From: an uncultured Lachnospiraceae bacterium
GTDB taxonomy: Bacteria; Bacillota; Clostridia; Lachnospirales; Lachnospiraceae
Assembly (NCBI GenBank): GCA_934432595.1
Contig: CAKRYR010000009.1
Coordinates: forward strand, 1 to 64,000
Direction: 5' to 3'
Length of the DNA stretch: 64,000 nt
Position 1 is the first letter of the stretch; every line of letters begins with the position of its first letter. The notes beneath the pieces are model-generated. The model saw nothing but the letters and a program-made list of their open reading frames with translations, searched no databases and had not been told where the DNA came from. Below are positions 15,657-25,782 of the stretch, piece by piece. The translations under genes and the position numbers were made by a program.

Positions 15657-16172
15657 TTAGAGAATTTCTCCAATAATACTATCAATATTTAATAAAGAAA
15701 TTAACTCATCATTAAATTTTCCTATACCCTTTATATACATTTGTCTATCATTTGCGACACCTCTAACAATATTCTCTATACTTGACTCAGCTAGAGAAAT
15801 AACCTCCTTAACTGAATCTACAAGTATTCCTACTGAATACTGTCCTTCAATTTTTACAATAATAATTCTTGAAGCATTAGTTATAATATCATCTTCTAGT
15901 CCCATCTTTCTTCTAAGACTCATTACAGGAACAACTTCACCTCTTAGATTAATTACTCCTTTAAAATAATCAAGTGATTTTGGTACTCTTGTAATTCTTT
16001 GCATTCTTACAATATTATCAATATTCATAATATCTATACCAAAGAATTCATCACCTAAATTAACAACTATATATTGTTTAACCACATCATTTGTAACTTC
16101 TTTTTCTGTATCTTCTTTTTTCTCTACATTAGTATCTTCATTTTCCAATAATTCCATGTTCTCGTTTTCCAT
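15657..16172 (-). CDS. cheW: Chemotaxis coupling protein CheW
   Basis: The 171-residue protein is a single CheW domain (VNLGDEFFGIDIMNIDNIV, FKGVINLRGEVVPVMSLR) after an acidic, low-complexity N-terminus of about 30 residues, longer than in most CheW proteins. It links chemoreceptors to CheA in the polar arrays. It lies between cheA (12-base gap) and cheC. The ATG at 16172 follows AGGAGGC. Confidence 0.95.
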   Translation of the reverse strand: MENENMELLENEDTNVEKKEDTEKEVTNDVVKQYIVVNLGDEFFGIDIMNIDNIVRMQRITRVPKSLDYFKGVINLRGEVVPVMSLRRKMGLEDDIITNASRIIIVKIEGQYSVGILVDSVKEVISLAESSIENIVRGVANDRQMYIKGIGKFNDELISLLNIDSIIGEIL

Positions 16173-16184
16173 TAATATTGCCTC

Positions 16185-18278
16185 CTATACTAAAGTATTA
16201 ACATCAAGAATTAATGCAACTTCACCATCACCAAGTATTGTTGCTCCGCTAATAATCTTGTTGTTATTAATTAATTTTCCTAAAGACTTAATAACTATTT
16301 CTTGTTGACCAATTAGATTATCTACAACAAGACCAATTGTCTTATCACCCTTTGCAACAATAACAACTGTATATGACGTTGCCTCTTTCTCATCTTTACT
16401 AACTTCAAGTATTTCTTCTAGCATAATAATTGGAATAACGTTACCTCTAAGAGTAATAACCTTATTACCTTGTACATATTTAATATCAGATGCGCTTATG
16501 TCTTCTATTATTTGGATACTTCCAAGTGGAATTGCATATTTTTCTGTGCCAACTTCAACCATCAATGTCTGAATTATTGCTAATGTAAGTGGTAATCTTA
16601 TAGTAAATTTACATCCTTTACCAAGTTCAGACTTAGCTTCAATATTACCACCTATATTAGATATTTTATTTTTTACTACGTCTAGACCAACGCCTCTTCC
16701 AGATATATCTGTAACTGTATCAGCTGTTGAGAATCCTGGTCTAAATATCAATTCCATTGCATCTTTATCAAGCATTTGTTCAGCCTGTTCCATAGATATT
16801 ATATCTTTCTCAACGGCCTTAGCTTTAATCTTATCAAGATTTAATCCGCCTCCGTCATCTCCAACTTCTATTACTACGTTATTACCATCTTGATAAGCAT
16901 CTAATGTAACAGTACCTTTTTCTGGTTTGCCTGCTGCCACACGTTTTGCCCTATCTTCTATACCATGATCTACTGAATTTCTAAGTAGATGCATAAGAGG
17001 ATCACCTATCTCATCAATAACAGTTCTATCCAATTCTGTATCTTCACCAGACATAAGTAAATCAATTGACTTATTTAATTTTTTAGATAAATCCCTAACC
17101 ATTCTAGGAAATCTATTAACTACTGATTCTATAGGGACCATTCTTACTTTCATAACAGACTCATGTAGATTAGTTGTTATTCTCTCTAAATATTCAATTT
17201 GTTCATTAAATCCATCTTTTGTTCTATCACGACCTAAGGAGTCTCCTATTGAAATTAATCCATTCTTCGCAATTATTAGCTCACTTACAAGATTCATTAA
17301 AACATCTAACTTTTCAATATCAACTCTAACTGTTCTATTTAAAATTGCCTTTTTACTATCCTTAACTTTTTGACTTTCTGCTGTAGTCTTCTTAACTTGT
17401 TCTTTTGTCTCAATCTGCTTCTGATTCTTAGCTTCTTCAGACATTTTTTTCAATTCATAACTAGACTTTGTAATCATCTCTATAAATACTTTTTCTATTT
17501 CAGTAATATTTTCTACAGCTTTTCTAATAACATCTGCTTTATCTTTCGATAGCACAACTAGTGAAAAATTATCATTAAATTTTTCATTTTCCAAATCTTG
17601 TGTTGAAGGAACTGATTTAATAATATCACCATGCTCTTCTAGATTTCTTAATACTAAATATGCTCTCGCAGATTTAAGCACACAATCTTTTGAAATATAA
17701 ATTGTAAGACCATATACATTAAGATTATCATTATGAGCCTTATCTATTGCTGCAAGCTCATGCTCTTCATATATCAACTTAGATATTTGTTCTTCATACT
17801 CGTCATCATTAGCTTTCTTTTCACTTGCAGACTCACTATCGCCTTCTTCAAGTGTCTTTTCAATCACATCACTTGAAACTCCATTAGCTCCAAGTCCTTC
17901 TTTTAATGTTTTATCCAACTCTTCTATAAAACTTGTGGGATCAATTTGACCTTCTGTTGATGTTGTTTGAATAGATTCTAGTAACGCTTCTAATAAGTCT
18001 AGTCCTTCAAATAAAACATCAACTAATCTACTAGAAACCTTCATATTACCACTACGTATCTCAGAGAAAACATTTTCAAGGTCATGAGTTACTTTTTGCA
18101 TTTTAGTAAATCCCATTGTACCTGCCATTCCTTTTAATGAATGCGCTGCTCTGAAGATTTCTGTAATAGTATCTTGATTATCAGATTCTTTTTCTAATAT
18201 TAATATATGCTCGTTTAAAGATTGCAAATGCTCCTTTGTTTCCTCGATAAATATTTCCAAATACTGACTTACATCCAT
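16185..18278 (-). CDS. cheA: Chemotaxis histidine kinase CheA
   Basis: The 697-residue kinase has, in order: an HPt domain with phospho-acceptor His46 in FRAAHSLKGMAG, a CheY-binding P2-like region (about 190-275), a dimerisation domain (VRVDIEKLDVLMNLVSELI), an HATPase domain with N-box LLRNSVDHGIE and Gly boxes GDDGGGL and GRGVGLDVV, and a C-terminal CheW-like domain. It autophosphorylates in response to receptors and passes phosphate to CheY. The start is the ATG at 18278, eight bases after GGAGG; the upstream ATG at 18293 precedes that site. The 160-base gap to the upstream PilZ gene contains a possible extra promoter. Confidence 0.97.
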   Translation of the reverse strand: MDVSQYLEIFIEETKEHLQSLNEHILILEKESDNQDTITEIFRAAHSLKGMAGTMGFTKMQKVTHDLENVFSEIRSGNMKVSSRLVDVLFEGLDLLEALLESIQTTSTEGQIDPTSFIEELDKTLKEGLGANGVSSDVIEKTLEEGDSESASEKKANDDEYEEQISKLIYEEHELAAIDKAHNDNLNVYGLTIYISKDCVLKSARAYLVLRNLEEHGDIIKSVPSTQDLENEKFNDNFSLVVLSKDKADVIRKAVENITEIEKVFIEMITKSSYELKKMSEEAKNQKQIETKEQVKKTTAESQKVKDSKKAILNRTVRVDIEKLDVLMNLVSELIIAKNGLISIGDSLGRDRTKDGFNEQIEYLERITTNLHESVMKVRMVPIESVVNRFPRMVRDLSKKLNKSIDLLMSGEDTELDRTVIDEIGDPLMHLLRNSVDHGIEDRAKRVAAGKPEKGTVTLDAYQDGNNVVIEVGDDGGGLNLDKIKAKAVEKDIISMEQAEQMLDKDAMELIFRPGFSTADTVTDISGRGVGLDVVKNKISNIGGNIEAKSELGKGCKFTIRLPLTLAIIQTLMVEVGTEKYAIPLGSIQIIEDISASDIKYVQGNKVITLRGNVIPIIMLEEILEVSKDEKEATSYTVVIVAKGDKTIGLVVDNLIGQQEIVIKSLGKLINNNKIISGATILGDGEVALILDVNTLV

Positions 18279-18366
18279 ATTCTTGGCCTCCATACTCTTA
18301 AATTGAAATTCCCCAACTTCAAATATAAAATTACCAACATTTATCGTTTACATATGCATTTATTTT

Positions 18367-18375
18367 AGTATAACA
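18367..18375 (-). promoter_or_regulatory. Possible extended -10 promoter ahead of cheA
   Basis: Minus-strand TGTTATACT matches the extended -10 form TGNTATAAT with one change. No good -35 box is seen. It lies in the largest gap in this part of the operon (18279-18439) and could add transcription of the chemotaxis and sigD genes. Confidence 0.4.
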
Positions 18376-18439
18376 AATTTTTATCTTCTCATCCGTGAAT
18401 AGTCACTTCAATTAATGTTTTTTTACAATTTTCCCCTTT

Positions 18440-19120
18440 TTACCCCCAGTTTTTCTTTCTTCTCATTCTTCTTTCTTCTTCAAAAACAAACTTAACGATA
18501 TTTTCTCTCGCTGATTCATCTATATCTGAAAAGCTAACACGATACTCATAAATTAACTTTCCTATATCCTTCTTACTAATTAAAACAACGTTTGCCAAAC
18601 AGCTGTATTGTGTTCTATTAATCCCCTCACCTAAAGCAAACTTCAAAAATACTCTTTTAGCATTTGGTATTCCCTCTTCACTATTAAATTTCATACCTCC
18701 ACCACTAATATTAGATAATTTTGCTTTGCACCATTTACCATTATGTCTCTCTAAAGAGCCATCATCACTATATATTTCTAATATTTTATATTCTATATCA
18801 CAAAAATAATCAATTCTAAAATATTCTCTTCTTTGATATCTCTCAAGTTCTGACATTAATTCTAACTCAACTACATCTATTCCTTTTTCTTCATATATAT
18901 CTTCTAGTACAACATCTGCCTTATATAGTCCACCATTTACATAAAATATTAAGCTATAGTTTTTATCATCTATCAACTGTAAATCAGAACCATTATATGA
19001 AGGTACATATATAACTAATCCTCCCTCATCTGTAATTCTAAGGATTTTACTGACATACTCTCTTTTATCTATTAATATTGATACTTTATCACCTACATCA
19101 TATATTCTATTAGCCCCCAT
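18440..19120 (-). CDS. PilZ-domain c-di-GMP receptor, YcgR-like flagellar brake
   Basis: The 226-residue protein has an N-terminal YcgR-type beta-barrel (about 1-95) and a C-terminal PilZ domain. Both c-di-GMP contacts are visible: RxxxR in RYQRREYFRI and the DxSxxG-type motif NISGGGMKF. Such proteins bind c-di-GMP and slow or stop the flagellar motor. Its start overlaps the flhG stop by one base (TAATG), so it is coupled to flhG. Its place in the motility operon supports a brake role, called ypfA/dgrA in B. subtilis. Confidence 0.9.
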   Translation of the reverse strand: MGANRIYDVGDKVSILIDKREYVSKILRITDEGGLVIYVPSYNGSDLQLIDDKNYSLIFYVNGGLYKADVVLEDIYEEKGIDVVELELMSELERYQRREYFRIDYFCDIEYKILEIYSDDGSLERHNGKWCKAKLSNISGGGMKFNSEEGIPNAKRVFLKFALGEGINRTQYSCLANVVLISKKDIGKLIYEYRVSFSDIDESARENIVKFVFEEERRMRRKKNWG

Positions 19121-20046
19121 TATTTGACTTCTCCTTTCCTAAATAATAATCCGCTTGATATAAATTGTGTAAAAAATCCTGCCATACCCTTCTTTTCAAC
19201 AATCTTATCGTCTAATGCTATTTTCTCTGCTAAAATTTTTATAGTTTTAACAGATGCAGAATTAGGATTAGTAACACTTACAGGTTGTTGATTTAATATT
19301 CCCTTAGATAAATTATTATCTTGTACTACTGCTCCAAGATAATCTAATTTTACATCTAAGAACTTTTCTACAACACAATTTAATTTATTATATAATACTT
19401 CTCCTTCATGTTGACCTCCAACACGATTTGAAATCATCTTAATTGCAGTTCCATTCATATACGGCAATTCTCTATTTAAAGCCTTAAGTACTGCATAAGC
19501 ATCTGTTATAGATGTTGGTTCAGGTGTAGTAACTACCAATACCTGAGAACTTACTTTAACAAATTGCATTATGGTGTCAGTTATTCCAGCTCCAGTGTCA
19601 ACTATGACGTAATCTGCTAATTCATCTAATTCAAACAATCTATTTGTCATAGTTTCAACCTGTTCTTTTGAAAGATTATTTAATTCATTTATTCCAGAAC
19701 CACCTGATATAAATCCTATTCCCATAGGTCCCTCTGTTATAATATTAGAAAGTTTCATACTTCCAAACATTAAGTCACCCAAATCATACTGAGGTCTTAT
19801 ACCTAACATTACCTCAACATTAGCTAACCCCATATCAGCATCAATAATAATTACTTTCTTATCCATTGCAGCCAATTGTATTGCAAGATTAATTGCAATA
19901 CTAGTTTTCCCTACTCCACCTTTACCACTTGTAATGGTTATAACATTTGCTAATTTTTTATTAGAAGGATTCTTGATTTCTTGTTCCTTTTTCTCTTGCG
20001 CAGCTTGTTGCTTAATTAATGCTCTTAATTGTTCTGCTTGATCCAT
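19120..20046 (-). CDS. flhG: MinD-like ATPase FlhG
   Basis: The 308-residue ParA/MinD family ATPase has a deviant Walker A, SGKGGVGKTSIAINLAI, preceded by a basic, Gln-rich N-terminus. DADMGLANVEVMLG and DYVIVDTGAGI follow as switch and Walker B elements. FlhG controls flagellar number and position with FlhF, stimulating its GTPase through the N-terminus (motif DQAEQLR here). It overlaps flhF and the PilZ gene by one base each, so the three are translationally coupled. Confidence 0.95.
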   Translation of the reverse strand: MDQAEQLRALIKQQAAQEKKEQEIKNPSNKKLANVITITSGKGGVGKTSIAINLAIQLAAMDKKVIIIDADMGLANVEVMLGIRPQYDLGDLMFGSMKLSNIITEGPMGIGFISGGSGINELNNLSKEQVETMTNRLFELDELADYVIVDTGAGITDTIMQFVKVSSQVLVVTTPEPTSITDAYAVLKALNRELPYMNGTAIKMISNRVGGQHEGEVLYNKLNCVVEKFLDVKLDYLGAVVQDNNLSKGILNQQPVSVTNPNSASVKTIKILAEKIALDDKIVEKKGMAGFFTQFISSGLLFRKGEVK

Positions 20047-21353
20047 TACATATCACCTCCTAATAATTGCTTAGCAATATCTTGTGCATCTAACTTACTT
20101 ATATCATCAGGAACCTCCTGTCCACAAGCAATATAAGATAATTGTGCATTAGTCAACATCTTTATATTTAAAATATTTCCAATATTAGTAGTTTCATCTA
20201 ATTTTGTAAATAGCAACTTATAATTACTTATATCTGAATATGATTCTACAATGCTCATTAAGTCATTATATTTCGTAGTTGCACTCAATACCAAATATGT
20301 ATCTCTATCTTTTTCATCAATAGAATTAATAAGTTTTCTTAAATCATCTCTTTGTTGTGCATTCTTATGAGATCTTCCTGCTGTATCTATAAGAACAACA
20401 TCATATCTATCTAACATAGGTTTTAATTTTGTCATATCCTCAGCAGAATACAATACATTAACTGGTACACTAAGTATATTAGCATATGTTCTTAATTGCT
20501 CCACTGCAGCTACTCTATATGTATCTGCTGTTACAAGAGCAATATTTAACTTTTTCTTTACTTTAAAATCAGATGCGATTTTTGCAATTGTTGTAGTCTT
20601 TCCCACTCCAGTAGGTCCCATAAAGAAAATATATTTTGGTTGATTTTCTCCTGGTTCTATCAACTTAGGTTGTCCAAGTTTTAAAATTATCTTTTGATAA
20701 ATAGATGTCAGTATATTGTCTACTGGTGCATCTTTCTTTATATTAGATTTTACCTCATTAAATATAATATCAATATATTTCTCATCTACTTCATGCTTTA
20801 ACATTTGCTTTTTAATCAAAGAAATACATTTTTCAGCTCTTCCTGATAATTCAGATGTTCTACTCTCTTTCTTTACACTTTCAGAGTTATTATCTTCATC
20901 CTTACTATTTTTCTTCTCACTAACAGCTTTTTTATTCTTTGATTCATTCTCTGAATCTTCTTCATCCATATAACTATTTAATTTTTTAATTTTCTCTTTC
21001 TTTTTCTCTTCTTTTTCAAATTTTTCAATATTGCTTTCTATTAGATTTTGAATATTATCTAATTTTAGTTCTATTTTTTCGTTCTTCTCCTCTTCTTTTG
21101 CCTTTTTTGCCTTTTCAAGCTCTTTTTGTATTTTTTCTTTTGCCATTTCTTCTGCCTTTTTCTCGGCATTTGCATAGCTTTTACCATCATCTACTGCTGC
21201 CGTAACTTCAACCTTAGACTTCTTGAATAACTTTCCTAAACCCTTAGGTGTTATTTTTTTTACATTCATTATAATAGCATCGTTACCTAACTCTTCCTTT
21301 GCTAAAATAATTGCATCTGCTTCATTTCTTGCTTGATATTTCTTAATTATCAT
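20046..21353 (-). CDS. flhF: SRP-type GTPase FlhF
   Basis: The 435-residue protein has an N-terminal B domain rich in Lys/Glu (about 1-190), an N domain and a G domain with MGPTGVGKTTTIAKIA (G1), VTADTYRVAAVEQL, DTAGRSHKN (G3) and TKLDETT (G4). It is the third SRP GTPase, beside Ffh and FtsY, and sets the place of flagellar assembly. It overlaps flhA by 4 bases and flhG by 1. The final stretch carries the GGAGGTGAT ribosome site for flhG. Confidence 0.95.
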   Translation of the reverse strand: MIIKKYQARNEADAIILAKEELGNDAIIMNVKKITPKGLGKLFKKSKVEVTAAVDDGKSYANAEKKAEEMAKEKIQKELEKAKKAKEEEKNEKIELKLDNIQNLIESNIEKFEKEEKKKEKIKKLNSYMDEEDSENESKNKKAVSEKKNSKDEDNNSESVKKESRTSELSGRAEKCISLIKKQMLKHEVDEKYIDIIFNEVKSNIKKDAPVDNILTSIYQKIILKLGQPKLIEPGENQPKYIFFMGPTGVGKTTTIAKIASDFKVKKKLNIALVTADTYRVAAVEQLRTYANILSVPVNVLYSAEDMTKLKPMLDRYDVVLIDTAGRSHKNAQQRDDLRKLINSIDEKDRDTYLVLSATTKYNDLMSIVESYSDISNYKLLFTKLDETTNIGNILNIKMLTNAQLSYIACGQEVPDDISKLDAQDIAKQLLGGDM

Positions 21354-23380
21354 ACTGTCACCATCCCAACTGATTGTAACTCAACATTTGAATCAATTTC
21401 ATTATACGATATAACAATTAGATCTTTAAAATAATCTGCTGTTAATCGTTTAAAGTATGTTCTTACAATAGGTGAAGTAACAATTATTGGATTCTTGCCT
21501 AACTCTTCAAGTTTCATTACCTCATCCTTTACACTATCCATTACTGCTTTAGTCTTCTCTGGATCTAGTGTAATAAAGCTTCCTTGTTCTGTCTGCTTAA
21601 CTGCTCCCATAATTTCCTGTTCTATCTTAGGATCTAATGTAACAACACTAGTCATTGCATCTCCACTAAAGAACTTATTAGAAATCGCCCTCTTTAAGCT
21701 CTGTCTCACATATTCTGTCAATATATCTGGATCTCTTGTTGTTGGTGCATAATCTGCTAAAGTTTCAAAAATTGTAACTAAGTCTCTTATTGATATGCCT
21801 TCCTTTAGCAAGTTCTGTAATACCTTTTGAATCTCACCAACTCCAAGTAATTTAGGTACTAATTCACTAATTAATGTTTCATTTTCGTCTTTAATGTTAT
21901 TAATTAATCCTTGTACATCTTGTCTTGTTAATAACTCGTCTAAATGACTTCTAATAACCTCTGTAAGATGAGTAGCTATTATTGAAGGAGGATCAACAAC
22001 AGTATAACCTAATGATTCTGCTCTTTCTCTTTGACTTTCTGTTATCCATACAGCAGGTAAATGGAAAGAAGGTTCAAATGTAGGTATACCTGTAATTTCC
22101 TCTTCAACATATCCTGGATTCATTGCCATATAATGGTCAAACATAATCTCCCCTTCACTTACAGGGACATTTTTTATTTTTATAACATATTGATTAGGAT
22201 TAAGTTGTATATTATCTCTAAGTCTAATAATTGGTACCACGCAACCTAACTCTAAAGCAATTTGACGTCTTATCATAACAACTCTATCTAATAAATCTCC
22301 ACCCTGACTAACATCAGCTAAAGGAATAATTCCATATCCAAATTCTAATTCAATTGGATCAACTGATAATAATGAGTTGACATTTTCCGGCTTCCTAATT
22401 TCACTCGCCTCACTTTCTTCTGTGGTAACTTCTTCTTCGATTTCCTTAACATCCATTCTCTTCTGAATGATACGTCCAACCATAATAAATATTACACCAT
22501 AAGATGCAAATATAAAGAACGGAAGTGGTGTAAATCCTAGTAAAATCAATACTACACCTACCATATATAATACCTTTGGTATAGAGAATAATTGTTTAAC
22601 CAAGATATCTCCAATATCTGCTTCTTTAGATACTTTAGTTACCAACACACCTGTTGCTAAAGAAATCATAAGTGATGGTATCTGACTTACAAGTCCATCA
22701 CCTATTGTTAAGTTAGCATATGTCTGTAAGGCTGTTGAAAAATCCATTCCTTGCCTTAATATTCCCATACACAAACCACCAACAATATTTATAATAGTTA
22801 TTACTAATCCGGCAGTAGCATCTCCCTTAACATACTTTGTAGCACCATCCATAGCTCCGAAGAAAGCTGATTCATCTTGAATCTTCTGTCTTCTTTCTTT
22901 TGCTTGTTCATCTGTAATAGCTCCTGTATTCAAATCTGCATCAATGGCCATCTGTTTACCTGGCATTGCATCCAGAGTAAATCTTGCTGTTACCTCTGAT
23001 ACTCTTTCTGAACCTTTATTGATAACCATAAATTGTACTAATAACAATATAATAAATACAATAATACCAATTACCATATCCCCTCCTCCAACGAAGGAAC
23101 CAAAGGTTGCAACTACAGTACCTGCATCTCCTTTAGATAGAATTAATCTTGTAGAAGATACGTTAAGAGAAATTCTAAAAATAGTTGTAAATAACAACAA
23201 TGTAGGGAAACTTGATAAGCTTAAAGCCTCAGGCGAAAAAAGTGCATTCAATAATATTATTAGTGCAACTGATATATTTATTGCCAATAACCCATCAAGC
23301 AAAAATGATGGTATCGGTATAATAAGGAATATAATAGCAGCTAATAGATACATTCCTATTCCAATGTCAGCCTTCTTCAT
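21350..23380 (-). CDS. flhA: Flagellar export gate protein FlhA
   Basis: The 676-residue protein has about eight N-terminal membrane segments (1-310), including the FHIPEP-type cytoplasmic loop with RFTLDAMPGKQMAIDADLNTG. A cytoplasmic domain (about 340-676) binds export chaperone-substrate complexes (DPIELEFGYGIIPLAD, LTEVIRSHLDELLTRQD). It forms the nonameric ring of the type III export gate. ATG 23380 follows CAAGGAGATTAAC. It lies between flhB and flhF. Confidence 0.97.
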   Translation of the reverse strand: MKKADIGIGMYLLAAIIFLIIPIPSFLLDGLLAINISVALIILLNALFSPEALSLSSFPTLLLFTTIFRISLNVSSTRLILSKGDAGTVVATFGSFVGGGDMVIGIIVFIILLLVQFMVINKGSERVSEVTARFTLDAMPGKQMAIDADLNTGAITDEQAKERRQKIQDESAFFGAMDGATKYVKGDATAGLVITIINIVGGLCMGILRQGMDFSTALQTYANLTIGDGLVSQIPSLMISLATGVLVTKVSKEADIGDILVKQLFSIPKVLYMVGVVLILLGFTPLPFFIFASYGVIFIMVGRIIQKRMDVKEIEEEVTTEESEASEIRKPENVNSLLSVDPIELEFGYGIIPLADVSQGGDLLDRVVMIRRQIALELGCVVPIIRLRDNIQLNPNQYVIKIKNVPVSEGEIMFDHYMAMNPGYVEEEITGIPTFEPSFHLPAVWITESQRERAESLGYTVVDPPSIIATHLTEVIRSHLDELLTRQDVQGLINNIKDENETLISELVPKLLGVGEIQKVLQNLLKEGISIRDLVTIFETLADYAPTTRDPDILTEYVRQSLKRAISNKFFSGDAMTSVVTLDPKIEQEIMGAVKQTEQGSFITLDPEKTKAVMDSVKDEVMKLEELGKNPIIVTSPIVRTYFKRLTADYFKDLIVISYNEIDSNVELQSVGMVTV

Positions 23381-23382
23381 AC

Positions 23383-24570
23383 CTAGTTAATCTCCTTGTT
23401 CTTAGATTTATATACATAAGCTAGAACATCTGCAACCATTTGATATAGTTCAGGTGGAATCTCATCACCTATGTTAACATTAAAATATAACATTCGAGCT
23501 AATGGTTTGTTTTCAACAATTTCTACATTATTTTCTCTAGCTATATCTTTTATCCTTTGTGCCAAATTATCTGCTCCCTTTGCCACTACTAAAGGAGCAC
23601 TACTAACCTCTCTATCATACTTTATTGCTACAGCAAAATGAGTAGGGTTAGTAATTACAACATCTGCATTAGGTATATCTTGCATCATTCTCTTCATAGA
23701 AGTCTCTTGCATTTTACGTTTTATCTTACCTTTAACTTGTGGATCTCCTTCACTTTGCTTATATTCATCTTTAACCTCTTGTTTTGTCATTCGCATATCT
23801 TTCTTAAATTTAAGTCTTTGATAAATTAAATCTGCGAATCCAATAATCAATAATACTGCACTAATTTTTATTCCAAGAGATATTACCAAATCTCCAACTA
23901 AAATAATACTTTCCATTAATGTATAATTATATAATGTAATTAAAAGTTCCAAACTATCTTTTAATTCTGAATATACTATATAAAATATTAATCCTACTTT
24001 AACAATAGCCTTAACTAATTCAAATAACTTATCTTTAGAAAACATTCTCTTAAATCCTTGTATTGGACTTAATCTATCTAGTTTCGGCATCAATGGCTTT
24101 GTACTTACTTTCCACTTAACTTGTCCTATATTAACAGCTACCCCTGCTACTATTGCACTTAAATAAAATGGTGCACTTATCATTATTGTTTTAGTTAATA
24201 CCTTTCCTAAAGTGCCATATGCCATCTTATTATTAAATCCTTTTCTTGTATAATTACCAATGTAATTATATATTTCAACAAACGTTTCTGTAAAACTATT
24301 ACCTACATATCTTACAAATAATTTTAAAGACAGAAAAAGCATCAAAAGTGTTACCCCTATAACTAACTCATTACTTCTAGCAACCTGACCTTCTTCTCTA
24401 GCTTTTTCTAACTTCTTAGCAGTTGCTTCTTCAGTCTTTTCTCCGCCTTCACCTTCGGCAAAGAATTGAAGATTATATCTCATATAAACAGAATTATAAT
24501 TTCTATTATCTATATTAATATCATTATGCTTTTTTCTCATATCATTATTTAAAACTTTATAGCATAACAT
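23383..24570 (-). CDS. flhB: Flagellar export switch protein FlhB
   Basis: The protein has the FlhB start LQFFAEGEGGEKTEEAT, four membrane segments, and the cytoplasmic self-cleavage site VVITNPTHFAVAIKYD (Asn-Pro in NPTH), which switches export from hook to filament proteins. The ATG at 24570 is the only candidate with a ribosome site (GTGGAG, 9 bases). It adds about 29 residues before MRYNLQFFAEG, where many relatives begin; the ATG at 24483 is the alternative. It is 87 bases downstream of fliR. Confidence 0.95.
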   Translation of the reverse strand: MLCYKVLNNDMRKKHNDINIDNRNYNSVYMRYNLQFFAEGEGGEKTEEATAKKLEKAREEGQVARSNELVIGVTLLMLFLSLKLFVRYVGNSFTETFVEIYNYIGNYTRKGFNNKMAYGTLGKVLTKTIMISAPFYLSAIVAGVAVNIGQVKWKVSTKPLMPKLDRLSPIQGFKRMFSKDKLFELVKAIVKVGLIFYIVYSELKDSLELLITLYNYTLMESIILVGDLVISLGIKISAVLLIIGFADLIYQRLKFKKDMRMTKQEVKDEYKQSEGDPQVKGKIKRKMQETSMKRMMQDIPNADVVITNPTHFAVAIKYDREVSSAPLVVAKGADNLAQRIKDIARENNVEIVENKPLARMLYFNVNIGDEIPPELYQMVADVLAYVYKSKNKEIN

Positions 24571-24657
24571 TCATCTTATCTCCACTTTATATGTATTTCC
24601 AACTTCTTATTTTACACTCCCGTATAACCATAACACTTTCCATATCATTCAAATATT

Positions 24658-25434
24658 TTATTTTAAATAAATAATTGCTGATTTCATCATTACCTTCATT
24701 TCTTCAAAAATGAAGTTTGTTACATTTCCTATAGTTGCAGCTGTAAAAAATAGAACTGCTAAGCCTACTACTACTTTTAACTGCATACCTACTACAAACA
24801 TATTCATCTGTGGTGCCGCCTTAGCTAAAATACCAAGAACTGTATTTGTAATAAGCATTGCTGTAAATATTGGCAATATAATTCTAAAAGCTATAATAAA
24901 ATATTCTACTAAAAACTTAAGTAAAACCACATATATATCCATTCCTACGGAAACTTTTCCAAGTTCTATTATATTAAAAGACTCCACTATAGCCTTTAAT
25001 ATATATAAATGCATGTCCGAGACAAGCATAACTAGCATTACCATATATGTATAATAATTACCTGTAATTGTAGATGTAACATTATTAACATTATTCATTT
25101 CTTGTGCCATAGAAAAACCTATTTCCATGTCCACTAGATTACCTGCAAAAGTTAATATCATTACACAAATATTAGCCACAAATCCAAGTATCATCCCTGC
25201 TACAACCTCTGTAACAATTAAAATTCCAAAATCAATTACACCATTGTATTCAACTTCTTTATACTCTAATGCAGTAAAAACAACATATGAAAGAACTACA
25301 CTAAATAATGCTTTAACCTTTCTTGGAATATTCTTCTGACTAAAAACTGGTGCTGTAAATATAAAAGCTGATATTCTAGCAAGTACTAATAGATAGAATT
25401 CAAAATTTTCTACTGTAAATGTGTTACTTGTCAT
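24658..25434 (-). CDS. fliR: Flagellar export protein FliR
   Basis: The 258-residue protein has about six hydrophobic segments and the conserved LVLARISAFIFTAPVFS start. The GFSMAQEMNNVNNVTSTITG segment is typical of FliR, which with FliP and FliQ forms the helical export gate core. It follows fliQ by 27 bases. ATG 25434 is preceded by AGGATGA. Confidence 0.95.
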   Translation of the reverse strand: MTSNTFTVENFEFYLLVLARISAFIFTAPVFSQKNIPRKVKALFSVVLSYVVFTALEYKEVEYNGVIDFGILIVTEVVAGMILGFVANICVMILTFAGNLVDMEIGFSMAQEMNNVNNVTSTITGNYYTYMVMLVMLVSDMHLYILKAIVESFNIIELGKVSVGMDIYVVLLKFLVEYFIIAFRIILPIFTAMLITNTVLGILAKAAPQMNMFVVGMQLKVVVGLAVLFFTAATIGNVTNFIFEEMKVMMKSAIIYLK

Positions 25435-25461
25435 AAAATCATCCTAATTATTTAATCTACT

Positions 25462-25731
25462 CTATTTAATATACATACTAAAATTATTAAATAATTCAAT
25501 TGTAAAGTTAACTACTGTACCAAAAATAAAGCTACCTGCTAATCCTAAAGTCATAAATATAGCAACTAATTTGGGTACAAAAGTAAGTGTTTGTTCTTGA
25601 ATAGATGTTACCGTCTGAATAACACTTATAATAAGTCCCACTACAAGGGAAACAATTAGCATAGGCAAAGATGCCTTTAATGTTACTATTAATGCTGATT
25701 GAATAATATCAACAACTGTCTCAATTGTCAT
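25462..25731 (-). CDS. fliQ: Flagellar export protein FliQ
   Basis: The start is ATG 25731, directly after GGAGGATTTT; a TTG-type frame extension to 25743 overlaps that site. The 89-residue product has two membrane helices and the typical VTSIQEQTLTFVPKLVAIF segment. FliQ subunits wrap around FliP in the export gate. It lies between fliP and fliR. Confidence 0.95.
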   Translation of the reverse strand: MTIETVVDIIQSALIVTLKASLPMLIVSLVVGLIISVIQTVTSIQEQTLTFVPKLVAIFMTLGLAGSFIFGTVVNFTIELFNNFSMYIK

Positions 25732-25782
25732 AAAATCCTCCAATCCCTTGTTATATTAATAAAATCCTATTACTAAATTTTA